Made by a program: the position numbers and the translations under genes. Positions 8,764 to 17,611 of a stretch of 64,000 bases of DNA are shown here, in pieces. Source of the DNA: Pseudomonas yamanorum (GTDB taxonomy: Bacteria; Pseudomonadota; Gammaproteobacteria; Pseudomonadales; Pseudomonadaceae); contig NZ_LT629793.1 in NCBI RefSeq assembly GCF_900105735.1, positions 6,386,001 through 6,450,000 of the forward strand, given 5' to 3'. How positions within the stretch are numbered: position 1 is the first letter of the stretch; each line of letters opens with the position of its first letter. A model generated the notes under the pieces. That model worked only from the letters and a program-made list of their open reading frames with translations. It was not told the DNA's origin and searched no databases.

Positions 8764-8852
8764 TGTGAGAGCTGGCTTGCCTGCGATAGCGTTGGTTCAG
8801 TGCCAGATGTGTTGGCTGACACACCGCAATCGCAGGCAAGCCAGCTCCCACA
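8764..8852. repeat. REP doublet (REPIN-like) between fadE and the SDR gene
   Basis: Left arm TGTGAGAGCTGGCTTGCCTG and right arm CAGGCAAGCCAGCTCCCACA are inverted around an unrelated spacer. The total of about 89 bases can fold into one long hairpin. The arm sequence is of the Pseudomonas REP type found at seven other places here. The left arm has a one-base difference (TGTGAGAG rather than TGTGGGAG). Confidence 0.85.
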
Positions 8853-8898
8853 GGGATCGGGTTTCCATGGCAACACCGTGTTGTGAGTGAATTTATCC

Positions 8899-10242
8899 AT
8901 GAGTGACAGCTACCTCTCGTTCGTCAATTCCCCTTGGGGCCGCTGGCTGGCGCAGACTGCGGGCCTGCCGCAACCCCTGGCGCTGCAACGCCATCGCAGC
9001 GGCCAACACGGCCTGGCCAACCCGGTGATCGTGGCCGGGGCAGGGCGCCTGGCTGCTGAGATCCAGCGCATCTTCAGTGCCACCGACACGGTGCCCGCCA
9101 CCGCCGCGACCCTCAAGGCGCCCTCTACAGTCAAGGTCCAGGGCGCGGTGTTCGACGCCAGCGCCATCGCCGACCTCAAGCAACTGGACGAGCTCTACGA
9201 ATTCTTTCACGCCAACGCCAAGCGCCTGGGCCAACACGCCCGGGTGGTGGTGCTGGGCACCGCGCCGGAGCTGTGCAAGGACTTGCCGCAGGCCATCGCT
9301 CAACGCGCCCTTGAAGGGTTGGTGCGCTCACTGGCCAAGGAGCTGCGCCGGGCGATCACCGTGCAGTTGATCTACGTCGCACCGGGTGCCGAAGGTGCGC
9401 TGGAAAGCAGCCTGCGGTTCTTCCTGTCGCGGCGCTCGGCCTATGTCTCGGGGCAGGTGGTACGCCTTGAGAAACCGGTCGACACCCAAGCCGAAATCAA
9501 TTGGGACAAACCCCTCGGCGGCCGCCGTGCCCTGGTCACCGGCGCATCCCGTGGCATCGGCCTGGCAATCGCTCAGGTGCTGGCCCGTGACGGTGCGCAG
9601 GTGGTCTGCGTGGATGTGCCCCAGGCCCAGGAATCATTGCAACAAGCGGCCAGCAGTGTCGGTGGTACGGCACTGGCGCTGGACATCACCGCCACTGACG
9701 CTACGCAGCAGTTGCAAGCCCATGTCAGCCAACACGGCGCATTCGACGTGGTGGTGCACAACGCCGGGATCACCCGCGACAAGACCATCGCCAAGATGAC
9801 CGAAGCGGCGTGGCGCAGCGTACTGGCGGTCAACCTGGAAGCGCCGCTGCACCTGAGCACTGCCTTGCTGGAAAGCCAAGGCCTGAACCCAGGTGGGCGG
9901 ATCGTGTGTGTCTCGTCGATTTCCGGCATTGCCGGCAACCTCGGGCAAAGCAACTACGCCACCTCCAAGGCCGGGGTGATCGGCCTGGTACAAGGCCTGG
10001 CACCGCTAGCGGCGGCGCAGCAGGTGACGGTGAATGCGGTGGCCCCCGGTTTTATCGAGACCCAGATGACCGCGAAGATCCCGCTGATGATTCGCGAAGC
10101 AGGGCGGCGGATGAATTCCATGTCCCAGGGCGGGCAACCCATCGACGTGGCGGAAACCATTGCCTGGCTGGCGCATCCGGCGTCCGGCGGGGTCAATGGC
10201 CAGGTGGTGCGGGTCTGCGGCCAAAGCCTGTTGGGAGCCTGA
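8899..10242 (+). CDS. Two-domain SDR 3-oxoacyl reductase (FabG-like, FabG4 type)
   Basis: A 447-residue NAD(P)-dependent short-chain dehydrogenase. The first ~200 residues are a divergent Rossmann-like domain. The second half is a classical SDR with the nucleotide motif TGASRGIG (about residue 213), NAG (VVHNAGITRD) and the active-site SSISG...YATSK. Long FabG4-type proteins of this kind reduce or oxidise 3-keto/3-hydroxyacyl-CoA with R stereochemistry. The start ATG at 8899 is preferred over the GTG four codons upstream. It is followed after three bases by maoC, so hydratase and dehydrogenase are probably co-translated steps of one cycle. Confidence 0.85.
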   Translation: MSDSYLSFVNSPWGRWLAQTAGLPQPLALQRHRSGQHGLANPVIVAGAGRLAAEIQRIFSATDTVPATAATLKAPSTVKVQGAVFDASAIADLKQLDELYEFFHANAKRLGQHARVVVLGTAPELCKDLPQAIAQRALEGLVRSLAKELRRAITVQLIYVAPGAEGALESSLRFFLSRRSAYVSGQVVRLEKPVDTQAEINWDKPLGGRRALVTGASRGIGLAIAQVLARDGAQVVCVDVPQAQESLQQAASSVGGTALALDITATDATQQLQAHVSQHGAFDVVVHNAGITRDKTIAKMTEAAWRSVLAVNLEAPLHLSTALLESQGLNPGGRIVCVSSISGIAGNLGQSNYATSKAGVIGLVQGLAPLAAAQQVTVNAVAPGFIETQMTAKIPLMIREAGRRMNSMSQGGQPIDVAETIAWLAHPASGGVNGQVVRVCGQSLLGA

Positions 10243-10245
10243 CCT

Positions 10246-11136
10246 ATGGACTATGTGACGCAGATTATTGACCCACCGCCATCACGTTCGCGGCTGCTGC
10301 TGGACGGGGTCCTGGCCCTGCGCAAACCCAAGGTGGAAGGGGCGCCGACGTTACCGAAAGACCGCCTGGTGCGTTCGGCCGTTGAGCTGTCTGCCCAGGG
10401 AATTGCGGCCTACGGTCGGGCCTGCGGTTTCCGCCGCGAGCAAGGCGTGCCGCTGTCCTATCCCCATGTGCTGGCGTTCCCGCTGCACCTGATGCTGCTG
10501 ACCCGGCCGAGCTTCCCGTACCCGGCCAGCGGCATGGTGCATTTGGCCAATCGCATCCGCCAGCATCAACGGCTCGAGGAGGGCCAGGCCCTGCGGCTCG
10601 AAGTGTATTGCGAGCGCTGGGTGGCCCATCCCAAGGGCCAGGCCTTGAGCATCGCCACCCGTGCCTACAGTGCGGGCACCCTGGTGTGGGAGAGCGACAG
10701 CCTGTACCTGCGCCGTGACGTAAAAGACCCGGTCGGCGAACCGTGGGACGACGTGCTGCCGTTGCAGGAAGAGGGTTTGCTGCGCACCCAACGCTGGGTG
10801 CTGCCGGCCGACCTCGGGCGTCGTTTCGCCAAGGTCTCGGGGGATTTCAATCCGATTCATACCTCGGTGATCGGCGCCAAACTCTTCGGCTTTCGCCGGG
10901 CCATCGCCCACGGCATGTGGACCCTTGGCCGCGCACTGGCCGCCCAGCAACCGCCGGGTGGACTGGAGCAGGCCGAAGCCCACTGCGACTTCAAGTTGCC
11001 GATCTTCCTGCCCGGCCAGGTCGCCTTGTGGAACGTCCCGCCAACCGGCCCGCGCCGTGAGTTTGAAGTGCGTAATTTCGCCGGTGACAAACCCCATATG
11101 CGTGGGCTGTTTATCTGGAATGAGAACCCTCGATGA
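10246..11136 (+). CDS. MaoC-family enoyl-CoA hydratase
   Basis: A 296-residue double-hotdog hydratase. The C-terminal half carries the hydratase-2 signature FAKVSGDFNPIH followed by AIAHGMWTLGRAL. The Asp and His of the D-x5-H motif (Asp200 and His205, approximately) are the usual catalytic pair. MaoC enzymes of this class hydrate trans-2-enoyl-CoA to the (R)-3-hydroxyacyl-CoA. The partner FabG-type reductase ends three bases upstream and the thiolase start overlaps its stop (ATGA), so the three genes form a tight operon. MaoC proteins can also act in polyhydroxyalkanoate supply. Confidence 0.87.
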   Translation: MDYVTQIIDPPPSRSRLLLDGVLALRKPKVEGAPTLPKDRLVRSAVELSAQGIAAYGRACGFRREQGVPLSYPHVLAFPLHLMLLTRPSFPYPASGMVHLANRIRQHQRLEEGQALRLEVYCERWVAHPKGQALSIATRAYSAGTLVWESDSLYLRRDVKDPVGEPWDDVLPLQEEGLLRTQRWVLPADLGRRFAKVSGDFNPIHTSVIGAKLFGFRRAIAHGMWTLGRALAAQQPPGGLEQAEAHCDFKLPIFLPGQVALWNVPPTGPRREFEVRNFAGDKPHMRGLFIWNENPR

Positions 11137-12431
11137 GTGACTACAGCTTCAACCCGGCCCCGACCCGCCGCGTGGCGATTATCGGCGGCAACCGCATTCC
11201 GTTCGCCCGTTCCAATACGGTGTATGCCCAGGACAGCAACCAGGATTTGCTGGTCGCCGCCCTGCAAGGCCTGGTGGATCGCTACAACCTTCACGGCCTG
11301 CGCCTGGGCGAGTTTGCCGCCGGTGCGGTGATCAAGCATTCCCGGGATTTCAACCTGGCCCGGGAAAGCCTGCTGTCCACCACGCTCTCTCCCGAAACCC
11401 CGGCCTACGACCTGCAACAAGCCTGCGGCACGGGCCTGGAAGCGGCGTTGCTGGTGGCGAACAAGATCGCCCTCGGGCAGATCGAAGTGGGCATTGCCGG
11501 CGGTTCCGACACCACCTCTGACGCGCCCATCGGCATCAACGAGTCCCTGCGCCGCACGTTGCTTTCAGCCAACCGCGCCAAGGGCACCGGCGCCAAGTTG
11601 AAGGCCTTGATGGGTGTGCGTCCGTCGATGTTCTTCAAGCCGCTGCTGCCGCGCAATGGCGAACCGCGTACTGGCCTGTCCATGGGTGAACACTGTGAAG
11701 AAATGGCCAAGCGTTGGCAGATCAAGCGCCTGGCCCAGGACGAACTGACCCTCACCAGCCACCAACGGTTGGACGCGGCCTACAAGCAGGGTTTCTTCGA
11801 CGATTTGATCAGCCCGTATCGCGGCCTGGCCCGGGACAACAACCTGCGGGCCGACACCAGCCTGGAGAAACTCGCCGGCCTGTCCCCGGCCTACGACCGC
11901 CAGAACGGCACGCTCACCGCCGGCAACTCCACGCCCCTGACCGATGGCGCCTCGGTGGTGCTGCTGGCCAGCGAGGAATGGGCCGCCGAACGTGGCTTGC
12001 CGGTTTTGGCTTATTTGCGAACCGGTGAAACCGCAGCGGTGAATTTCGTCGACGGCACCGAAGGCCTGCTGATGGCCCCGGCCTACGCCGTGCCACGCAT
12101 GCTCAAGCGCGAAGGCCTGACGTTTGCCGACTTCGACCTGTTCGAGATCCACGAAGCCTTCGCCGCCCAGGTGCTGTGCACCCTCAAGGCCTGGGAAGAC
12201 CCGGACTATTGCCGCGACCGCCTGGGCCTCGAGGCGCCGCTGGGCAGCATCGACCGCGCCAAAATGAACGTCAACGGCGGCTCCCTCGGCTGCGGTCACC
12301 CGTTCGCTGCCACTGGCGGCCGGCAGCTCGCAGCACTGGCCAAGGCCATCCACCAGCGGGGCGGCGGCCGAGGCTTGATATCGATCTGCGCGGCGGGTGG
12401 GTTGGGCATTACCGCTATCGTCGAAAAGTAG
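11133..12431 (+). CDS. Acetyl-CoA C-acyltransferase (thiolase, FadI-like)
   Basis: A 432-residue thiolase that cleaves 3-ketoacyl-CoA to acetyl-CoA and a shortened acyl-CoA. The catalytic features are visible: the acylated cysteine in LQQACGTGLEAAL (about residue 98), the His in EIHEAFAAQ (about 339), and the C-terminal GCGHPFAATGGRQ (about 388-400) with the second Cys replaced as in FadI-like members. The length and the CGHPFAATG form fit the FadI/trifunctional-beta branch. The start ATG overlaps the maoC stop. It completes the dehydrogenase-hydratase-reductase-thiolase set encoded by the operon. Confidence 0.9.
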   Translation: MSDYSFNPAPTRRVAIIGGNRIPFARSNTVYAQDSNQDLLVAALQGLVDRYNLHGLRLGEFAAGAVIKHSRDFNLARESLLSTTLSPETPAYDLQQACGTGLEAALLVANKIALGQIEVGIAGGSDTTSDAPIGINESLRRTLLSANRAKGTGAKLKALMGVRPSMFFKPLLPRNGEPRTGLSMGEHCEEMAKRWQIKRLAQDELTLTSHQRLDAAYKQGFFDDLISPYRGLARDNNLRADTSLEKLAGLSPAYDRQNGTLTAGNSTPLTDGASVVLLASEEWAAERGLPVLAYLRTGETAAVNFVDGTEGLLMAPAYAVPRMLKREGLTFADFDLFEIHEAFAAQVLCTLKAWEDPDYCRDRLGLEAPLGSIDRAKMNVNGGSLGCGHPFAATGGRQLAALAKAIHQRGGGRGLISICAAGGLGITAIVEK

Positions 12432-12462
12432 TTCCCACCATAAAAACAACAAGGAGACTGCC

Positions 12463-14166
12463 ATGAACGCTGTAAGCCTGGAACAGACCGAACGCCTCTG
12501 GTTGAACGCTTACCTGCCCGGCGTACCGGCAGACATCGACGCAGGCATCGAGGACTACCCGTCGTTGCGCGAGGTGTTCTTGGAGCACCTGCACAAATTC
12601 AGTGAACGCGTAGCCTACGTCAGCATCGGCACCGAGATGACCTATGCCGACTGGGAGGTGCAGGGCATCGCCTTTGCCGCGTGGCTGCAAGCCCAGGGCG
12701 TGAAGAAGGGCGACCGGGTGGCGCTGATGATGCCCAACTGCTTGCAGTACCCGATCTGCCTGCTGGGCACGATCCTCGCGGGCGCCGTGGTGGTCAACGT
12801 CAACCCGCTGTACACCGCCCGGGAGCTGCAGCATTTGCTCAAGGACAGCGGAGCGGAGACCCTTGTGATCTTCGAAAACTTCGCCCACACCCTGGAGAAG
12901 GTGGTCGCGGCCAGCACCGTCAAACGTGTGGTGATTGCCGCCATCGGCGATCTGCTGGGCACCTTCAAGGGCGCGGCGATGAACTTCATCCTGCGCAGCG
13001 TGCAGAAGCAGGTCCCGCGCTTCAACCTGCCGGGCGCCGTGCGCTTCAACCAGGTATTGAAACAGGGACGCGGCCAGACCCATTTGGCCGTGCCGATGAA
13101 CCGCGAAGACCTCGCCTTCCTGCAATACACCGGCGGCACCACCGGCGACGCCAAGGGCGTGATGCTCAGCCATCGCAACATCATCGCCAACCTGTTGCAG
13201 GCCAAGGCGTGGGTGGGTGATCAGTTGGACCAGAACCGGCAGGAAACCAACGTCACGCTGCTGCCGCTGTACCACATCTTTTCCCTGACGGTGAACTGCC
13301 TGATGTTCATGTGCCTGGGCGGGCGCAACATCCTGATCGCCAACCCGCGGGACGTGAAACGGGTGCAGATGATCCTGCGCAAGGAGCGTTTCAACGGGAT
13401 TGCCGGGGTGAACACGCTGTTCAATGGCCTGCTGGAAAACAAGGAATTCTGCGCCAGGGACTTTTCCGACCTGCGCATGGTGATCGCCGGCGGCATGGCC
13501 ACCCACACCGCCGTGGCCAAGCGCTGGAAGGAAGTCACCGGCTTACCGATCATCGAAGGCTACGGCCTCACCGAGTGCTCGCCGGTGGTGAGCATCAGCC
13601 CCATCGACATCTCACGCATGCGCGAGATGGAATTCACCGGCAGCATCGGCGTGCCGCTGCCGTCGACCTGGGTGCGGTTTGTTCGTGAGGACGGTGAACT
13701 GGCGGAGCTGGGCGAGCAGGGTGAACTGCAGGTACGCGGACCGCAGGTGATGCAGGGTTACTGGAAACGCCCGGCGGAAACCGCCGAGGTGCTGGATGCC
13801 GACGGGTGGCTGTCTACCGGGGACATCGGGGTGATGAATGAGCAGGGCTTCATCCGCCTGGTGGACCGCAAGAAAGACATGATCCTGGTGTCCGGGTTTA
13901 ACGTGTACCCCAACGAAATTGAAGACGTGGTGGCGTTGCATCCCGGCGTGGCGGAAGTGGCGGCGATTGGCGTGGAGGATGGCGTGACCGGCGAGCGGGT
14001 GAAAATCATCGTGGTGCGTAAGGACCCGAGTTTGACCCAGGAACAGATCCTGGCCCATTGCCGGGAATATTTGACGGGGTACAAGGTGCCGCGGTTTGTG
14101 GAGTTTCGTACGCAGGAGTTGCCCAAGACGACGGTGGGCAAGGTGCTGCGAAGGGCACTGCGCTAA
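12463..14166 (+). CDS. fadD: Long-chain fatty-acid--CoA ligase FadD
   Basis: A 567-residue ANL-superfamily adenylate-forming enzyme that activates fatty acids to acyl-CoA at the inner membrane. The P-loop-like motif YTGGTTGDAKGVMLSH is near residues 220-235, the adenylation motif EGYGLTECSPVV near 366-377, the FACS-type hinge DGWLSTGDIG near 447, and the C-terminal lysine in PKTTVGKVLRR. The start at 12463 follows AAGGAGACTGCC, an excellent ribosome binding site. The gene closes the beta-oxidation operon 31 bases after the thiolase and is followed by a REP doublet. Confidence 0.93.
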   Translation: MNAVSLEQTERLWLNAYLPGVPADIDAGIEDYPSLREVFLEHLHKFSERVAYVSIGTEMTYADWEVQGIAFAAWLQAQGVKKGDRVALMMPNCLQYPICLLGTILAGAVVVNVNPLYTARELQHLLKDSGAETLVIFENFAHTLEKVVAASTVKRVVIAAIGDLLGTFKGAAMNFILRSVQKQVPRFNLPGAVRFNQVLKQGRGQTHLAVPMNREDLAFLQYTGGTTGDAKGVMLSHRNIIANLLQAKAWVGDQLDQNRQETNVTLLPLYHIFSLTVNCLMFMCLGGRNILIANPRDVKRVQMILRKERFNGIAGVNTLFNGLLENKEFCARDFSDLRMVIAGGMATHTAVAKRWKEVTGLPIIEGYGLTECSPVVSISPIDISRMREMEFTGSIGVPLPSTWVRFVREDGELAELGEQGELQVRGPQVMQGYWKRPAETAEVLDADGWLSTGDIGVMNEQGFIRLVDRKKDMILVSGFNVYPNEIEDVVALHPGVAEVAAIGVEDGVTGERVKIIVVRKDPSLTQEQILAHCREYLTGYKVPRFVEFRTQELPKTTVGKVLRRALR

Positions 14167-14180
14167 GCCCGAGTGAACAC

Positions 14181-14286
14181 GATCAAAAATGTGGGAGCGG
14201 GCTTGCTCGCGAATGCGGTCTGTCAGTCAACATCTCCATCGACTGTTCCACCGCATTCGCGAGCAAGCCCGCTCCCACATTTGATC
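14181..14286. repeat. REP doublet between convergent fadD and iolR
   Basis: GATCAAAAATGTGGGAGCGG at the left mirrors the right arm ending CTCCCACATTTGATC. The inner arms are GGGCTTGCTCGCGAATGCGG and its complement. The element is nearly perfectly palindromic over about 100 bases and probably serves as a bidirectional transcription end between convergent genes. It is of the GCGGGCTTGCTCGCGA arm subtype, shared only with 36945-37049. Confidence 0.88.
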
Positions 14287-14308
14287 TTTGGTGGCTGAAA
14301 GGTCGCCG

Positions 14309-15205
14309 TCAGTCGTCGAACCCCACCTGCTCATGAATCTCATCGACCTTCAATTCCAGCCGATACGCCACGGCAATAAACAACGCCTGGCACAGGCACA
14401 GCGTCGCACTCAGTGATCTGAACGCAAACGACGAGCCCTCATTCACCAGCAACACCGTGCTCGCCCGCTTGGCCAGGGGCGACAGGTTGCTGTCCGTAAT
14501 AATCAACGTCTTGGCCTGATGGTGCTGGGCAATCCGCAGGCAGTGCTGGGTTTCCTTGCCATAGGGAGTAAAGCTGATGGCAATCACCAAGTCATTCGCC
14601 CGCACACTGCGCATCTGCTCGCGATAACTGCCGCCCAGCCCCGACACCAAATGAATCCGCTTGTTGGTGTGCTGCAGGTTGTACACCAGGTAATCCGCCA
14701 CGGCGAACGAACGGCGCACGCCCACCACGTAGATATTGTCGGCATTCACCACCAGGTCCACGGCCTTTTCAAACGCCGCGTCATCCAGCTCTAGCCCCAG
14801 GCGCTCGATGCCGGACAGCGTGGCGTTCACACATTCGCGCGCCAGGTCGCCGCCGCTGGCTTTCTGCGACTTGTTGGCGATCATGCTGCGGATGCGTTGC
14901 TGGTAGTTCTGCACCGGCGTGGTCTTGTGGGTGTAGGCCTCGCGGAACAGCGCCTGCATTTCACTGAAGCCACTGAACCCGAAACGCTGGGAAAACCGCA
15001 CGATGGCCGACGGGTGCACTTCGCATTCACGGGCGATGTCGCTGATGCGGTCGACCATGATCCGGTCGCTCTGCTGGCTCATGTAGCTGGCGATGCGCTT
15101 GAGCTGGCGGGGCAGGCTCTCGTATTCATCGGTGATCAGCTGCAACAGCCGCTCGGCGTTCAGCGGCGGGCTGACGAGTGCGTCTTCCGGGGCGCTCTGG
15201 GACAT
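14309..15205 (-). CDS. iolR: RpiR-family transcriptional regulator of inositol catabolism (IolR)
   Basis: A 298-residue RpiR/HexR-type regulator with an N-terminal helix-turn-helix (about residues 20-95, with MVDRISDIARECEVHPSAIVRFSQRFGFSG) and a C-terminal SIS domain (about residues 135-280) that binds phosphorylated sugars. It is transcribed divergently from iolC. In other Proteobacteria, for example Sinorhizobium meliloti, an RpiR-type IolR represses iol genes and binds GGAA-N6-TTCC. That motif is present between this gene and iolC at 15373-15386, supporting the name. The likely inducer is a phosphorylated intermediate such as 2-deoxy-5-keto-gluconate 6-phosphate; this is inference. Confidence 0.88.
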   Translation of the reverse strand: MSQSAPEDALVSPPLNAERLLQLITDEYESLPRQLKRIASYMSQQSDRIMVDRISDIARECEVHPSAIVRFSQRFGFSGFSEMQALFREAYTHKTTPVQNYQQRIRSMIANKSQKASGGDLARECVNATLSGIERLGLELDDAAFEKAVDLVVNADNIYVVGVRRSFAVADYLVYNLQHTNKRIHLVSGLGGSYREQMRSVRANDLVIAISFTPYGKETQHCLRIAQHHQAKTLIITDSNLSPLAKRASTVLLVNEGSSFAFRSLSATLCLCQALFIAVAYRLELKVDEIHEQVGFDD

Positions 15206-15370
15206 AGGGAATCCTTCTGGCTTGTTCTTATAGGGCGCGTTCAGTCGCCCCTGACCAATAAGTCGATGTGCGCAAGTCTACAGGGTAGGCGCAAAAAAAT
15301 ACCTCGGCATCCCGCCCCACGGTACGGCTGAAACGATGCACCGTGGCTGGAACACGCCGATGATGGCGTA

Positions 15371-15415
15371 TTGGAAAATATATTCCACGAAAAATATTTA
15401 TAGAATAAATATTGA
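15371..15415. promoter_or_regulatory. Candidate IolR operator, iolR-iolC intergenic (two boxes)
   Basis: Box 1, TTGGAAAATATATTCCA (15371-15387), contains GGAA-N6-TTCC. After 13 bases comes box 2, TAGAATAAATATTGA (15401-15415). The same two boxes with the same 13-base gap occur inverted at 26831-26875 in front of the inositol ABC importer. The site lies midway between the divergent iolR and iolC genes and could control both. Confidence 0.75.
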
Positions 15416-15440
15416 TTGGCGCCGCCAGACGTTCTAGTCT
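15412..15440 (+). promoter_or_regulatory. Possible iolC promoter
   Basis: TTGATT (15412-15417), 17 bases, TAGTCT (15435-15440). The match to sigma-70 consensus is weak, but the spacing is right and the -35 abuts the candidate IolR operator, as expected for a repressed promoter. A low-confidence placement. Confidence 0.3.
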
Positions 15441-15509
15441 GCTTGCACCAAGAGCGTATGCCGCCACCACGACGGCACACGCAGGCTGATAAAAATAACA
15501 GGAGCCAGC

Positions 15510-17447
15510 ATGGGCCAGACTCGTTTTGCCAGTGGGCGTCAATTGGATCTGATTTGCCTGGGACGCCTGGGCGTCGACCTTTACGCACAACAAGTGGGTG
15601 CACGGCTGGAGGATGTCTCAAGCTTCGCCAAGTACCTCGGCGGTTCCTCCGCCAACATCGCGTTCGGCACCGCGCGGCTGGGGCTCAAGTCCGCGATGTT
15701 GAGCCGGGTGGGGGACGACCATATGGGGCGTTTCCTGCTGGAGTCCCTGGCCCGTGAAGGTTGCGATGTCAGCGGCATCAAGGTCGACCCGGAACGCCTC
15801 ACCGCTCTGGTGCTGCTGGGCCTCAAGGACCGCGAAACCTTTCCGCTGGTGTTCTACCGCGAGAACTGCGCCGACATGGCCCTGCGCGCCGAAGACATCA
15901 GCGAAGCCTTCATTGCCTCCAGCAAGGCGCTGCTGATCACCGGCACTCACTTCTCCACCGACGGCGTGTACAAGGCCAGCATCCAGGCCCTGGACTACGC
16001 CGAGCAGCACAACGTCAAACGCGTGCTCGACATCGACTACCGCCCGGTACTCTGGGGCCTGGCCGGCAAGGCCGACGGTGAAACGCGGTTTGTCGCCGAC
16101 CAGAATGTCAGCCAGCACGTGCAGAAAATCCTCCCGCGCTTCGATCTGATCGTCGGTACTGAAGAAGAATTCCTGATTGCTGGTGGCAGCGAAGATTTGC
16201 TCACGGCACTGCGCACGGTACGTGGCCTGACTTGCGCAACCCTGGTGGTCAAGCTCGGCCCGCAGGGCTGCACGGTGATCCACGGTGACATCCCGGCCCG
16301 CCTCGAAGACGGCGCCATCTACCCTGGCGTGCGGGTGGAAGTGCTCAACGTCCTGGGCGCCGGTGATGCCTTCATGTCCGGCTTCCTCAGTGGCTGGCTT
16401 GAAGACGCCAGCGACGAGCGCTGCTGCCAGTTGGCGAATGCCTGCGGCGGCCTGGTGGTGTCGCGCCACGCCTGCGCACCGGCGATGCCGACCCGTGCCG
16501 AACTCGATTACCTGTTCAACAGCCCGGTGCCGATTACCCGTCCGGATCAGGACGCGGTGCTGCAACGACTGCACCAGGTCAGTGTGCCGCGCAAAGTCTG
16601 GAAGCAGCTGTTTGTCTTTGCCTTCGACCACCGCTGGCAGTTGGTGGAACTCGCCCAAAAAGGCGGCCAGGACCCGGCGCGCATCAGCGCCCTCAAGCAA
16701 CTGTTTATCCAGGCCGTGGAACGGGTTGAAAGCAAACTGGCGGAGCAGGGCGTCGAAGCCGATGTGGGGGTTCTGGCTGACCAACGCTTCGGCCAGGACG
16801 CGCTGAACGCTGCCAGCGGTCGTGGCTGGTGGATCGCCCGTCCGGTGGAAGTCCAGAACTCACGGCCGCTGGCCTTTGAACACGGCCGCTCGGTGGGCAG
16901 CAACCTGATTGCCTGGCCCCAGGAGCAAATCATCAAGTGCCTGGTGCAGTTCCATCCTGACGACGAGCCGCTGCTGCGCCTGGAACAGGAAGCACAACTC
17001 AAGAGCCTGTACCAGGCGTCCCTGGTCAGCGGCCATGAATTGCTGCTGGAAATCGTGCCGCCCAAGGACCATCCGTCCACCTATCCCGACGTGCTCTACC
17101 GCAGCCTCAAGCGCCTGTACAACCTGGGCATTTACCCGGCGTGGTGGAAGATTGAGGCGCAGTCGGCCGCAGACTGGAAAAAGCTCGACGAACTGATCCA
17201 GGAACGCGACCCCTACTGCCGGGGCGTGGTGCTGCTGGGCCTGAATGCTTCCGCCGAATGCCTGGCCGATGGCTTCCAGCAAGCCAGCCAGAGCCAGACC
17301 TGCCGCGGTTTCGCCGTGGGCCGCACGATTTTCCAGGAGCCAAGCCGTGCCTGGCTGGCGGGGGAGATCGACGATGAGGGGTTGATTCAACAAGCCCAAG
17401 GCATATTCGAACAACTGATCAATGCCTGGCGCAGTGCTCGAAGTTAA
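15510..17447 (+). CDS. iolC: Fused 5-dehydro-2-deoxygluconokinase / DUF2090 aldolase-like protein (IolC)
   Basis: A 645-residue fusion. Residues about 10-330 are a PfkB sugar kinase (GRLGVDLYA near the N-terminus, LGAGDAFMSGF at 282-292 with catalytic Asp286) that phosphorylates 2-deoxy-5-keto-D-gluconate. Residues about 345-640 form a DUF2090 TIM-barrel domain (FVFAFDHRWQLVELA start), which in proteobacterial iol clusters is thought to supply the missing IolJ aldolase step giving malonate semialdehyde and dihydroxyacetone phosphate. No separate iolJ is present here, consistent with that view. ACAGGAG precedes the ATG. A REP doublet separates this gene from iolE. Confidence 0.92.
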   Translation: MGQTRFASGRQLDLICLGRLGVDLYAQQVGARLEDVSSFAKYLGGSSANIAFGTARLGLKSAMLSRVGDDHMGRFLLESLAREGCDVSGIKVDPERLTALVLLGLKDRETFPLVFYRENCADMALRAEDISEAFIASSKALLITGTHFSTDGVYKASIQALDYAEQHNVKRVLDIDYRPVLWGLAGKADGETRFVADQNVSQHVQKILPRFDLIVGTEEEFLIAGGSEDLLTALRTVRGLTCATLVVKLGPQGCTVIHGDIPARLEDGAIYPGVRVEVLNVLGAGDAFMSGFLSGWLEDASDERCCQLANACGGLVVSRHACAPAMPTRAELDYLFNSPVPITRPDQDAVLQRLHQVSVPRKVWKQLFVFAFDHRWQLVELAQKGGQDPARISALKQLFIQAVERVESKLAEQGVEADVGVLADQRFGQDALNAASGRGWWIARPVEVQNSRPLAFEHGRSVGSNLIAWPQEQIIKCLVQFHPDDEPLLRLEQEAQLKSLYQASLVSGHELLLEIVPPKDHPSTYPDVLYRSLKRLYNLGIYPAWWKIEAQSAADWKKLDELIQERDPYCRGVVLLGLNASAECLADGFQQASQSQTCRGFAVGRTIFQEPSRAWLAGEIDDEGLIQQAQGIFEQLINAWRSARS

Positions 17448-17478
17448 ACCCCGGTCGTTGAATTGGAATGCAATCAAA

Positions 17479-17566
17479 TGTGGGAGCTGGCTTGCCTGCG
17501 ATGGCATCACCTCGGTACACCTGTTAGACCGAGTCGCCCGCATCGCAGGCAAGCCAGCTCCCACAT
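17479..17566. repeat. REP doublet inside the iol cluster (iolC-iolE)
   Basis: Arms TGTGGGAGCTGGCTTGCCTG and CAGGCAAGCCAGCTCCCACA are inverted over about 88 bases. A secondary inner inverted repeat is also visible (CTCGGTACAC...GACCGAGTCG). It sits in the 164-base gap between iolC and iolE and could form a stable hairpin within the operon mRNA. Confidence 0.88.
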
Positions 17567-17611
17567 AAAGCAGATCTCAGGTCACTCTGAAAAACAATAA
17601 TAGGTGCAGCC

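Noticed and set aside
1823..14166. Horizontal acquisition of the alkane/beta-oxidation region
   Set aside because: Codon usage and GC content of the coding sequences look like the rest of the window; there is no tRNA, integrase or transposase at the borders. Only the intergenic promoters are AT-rich.
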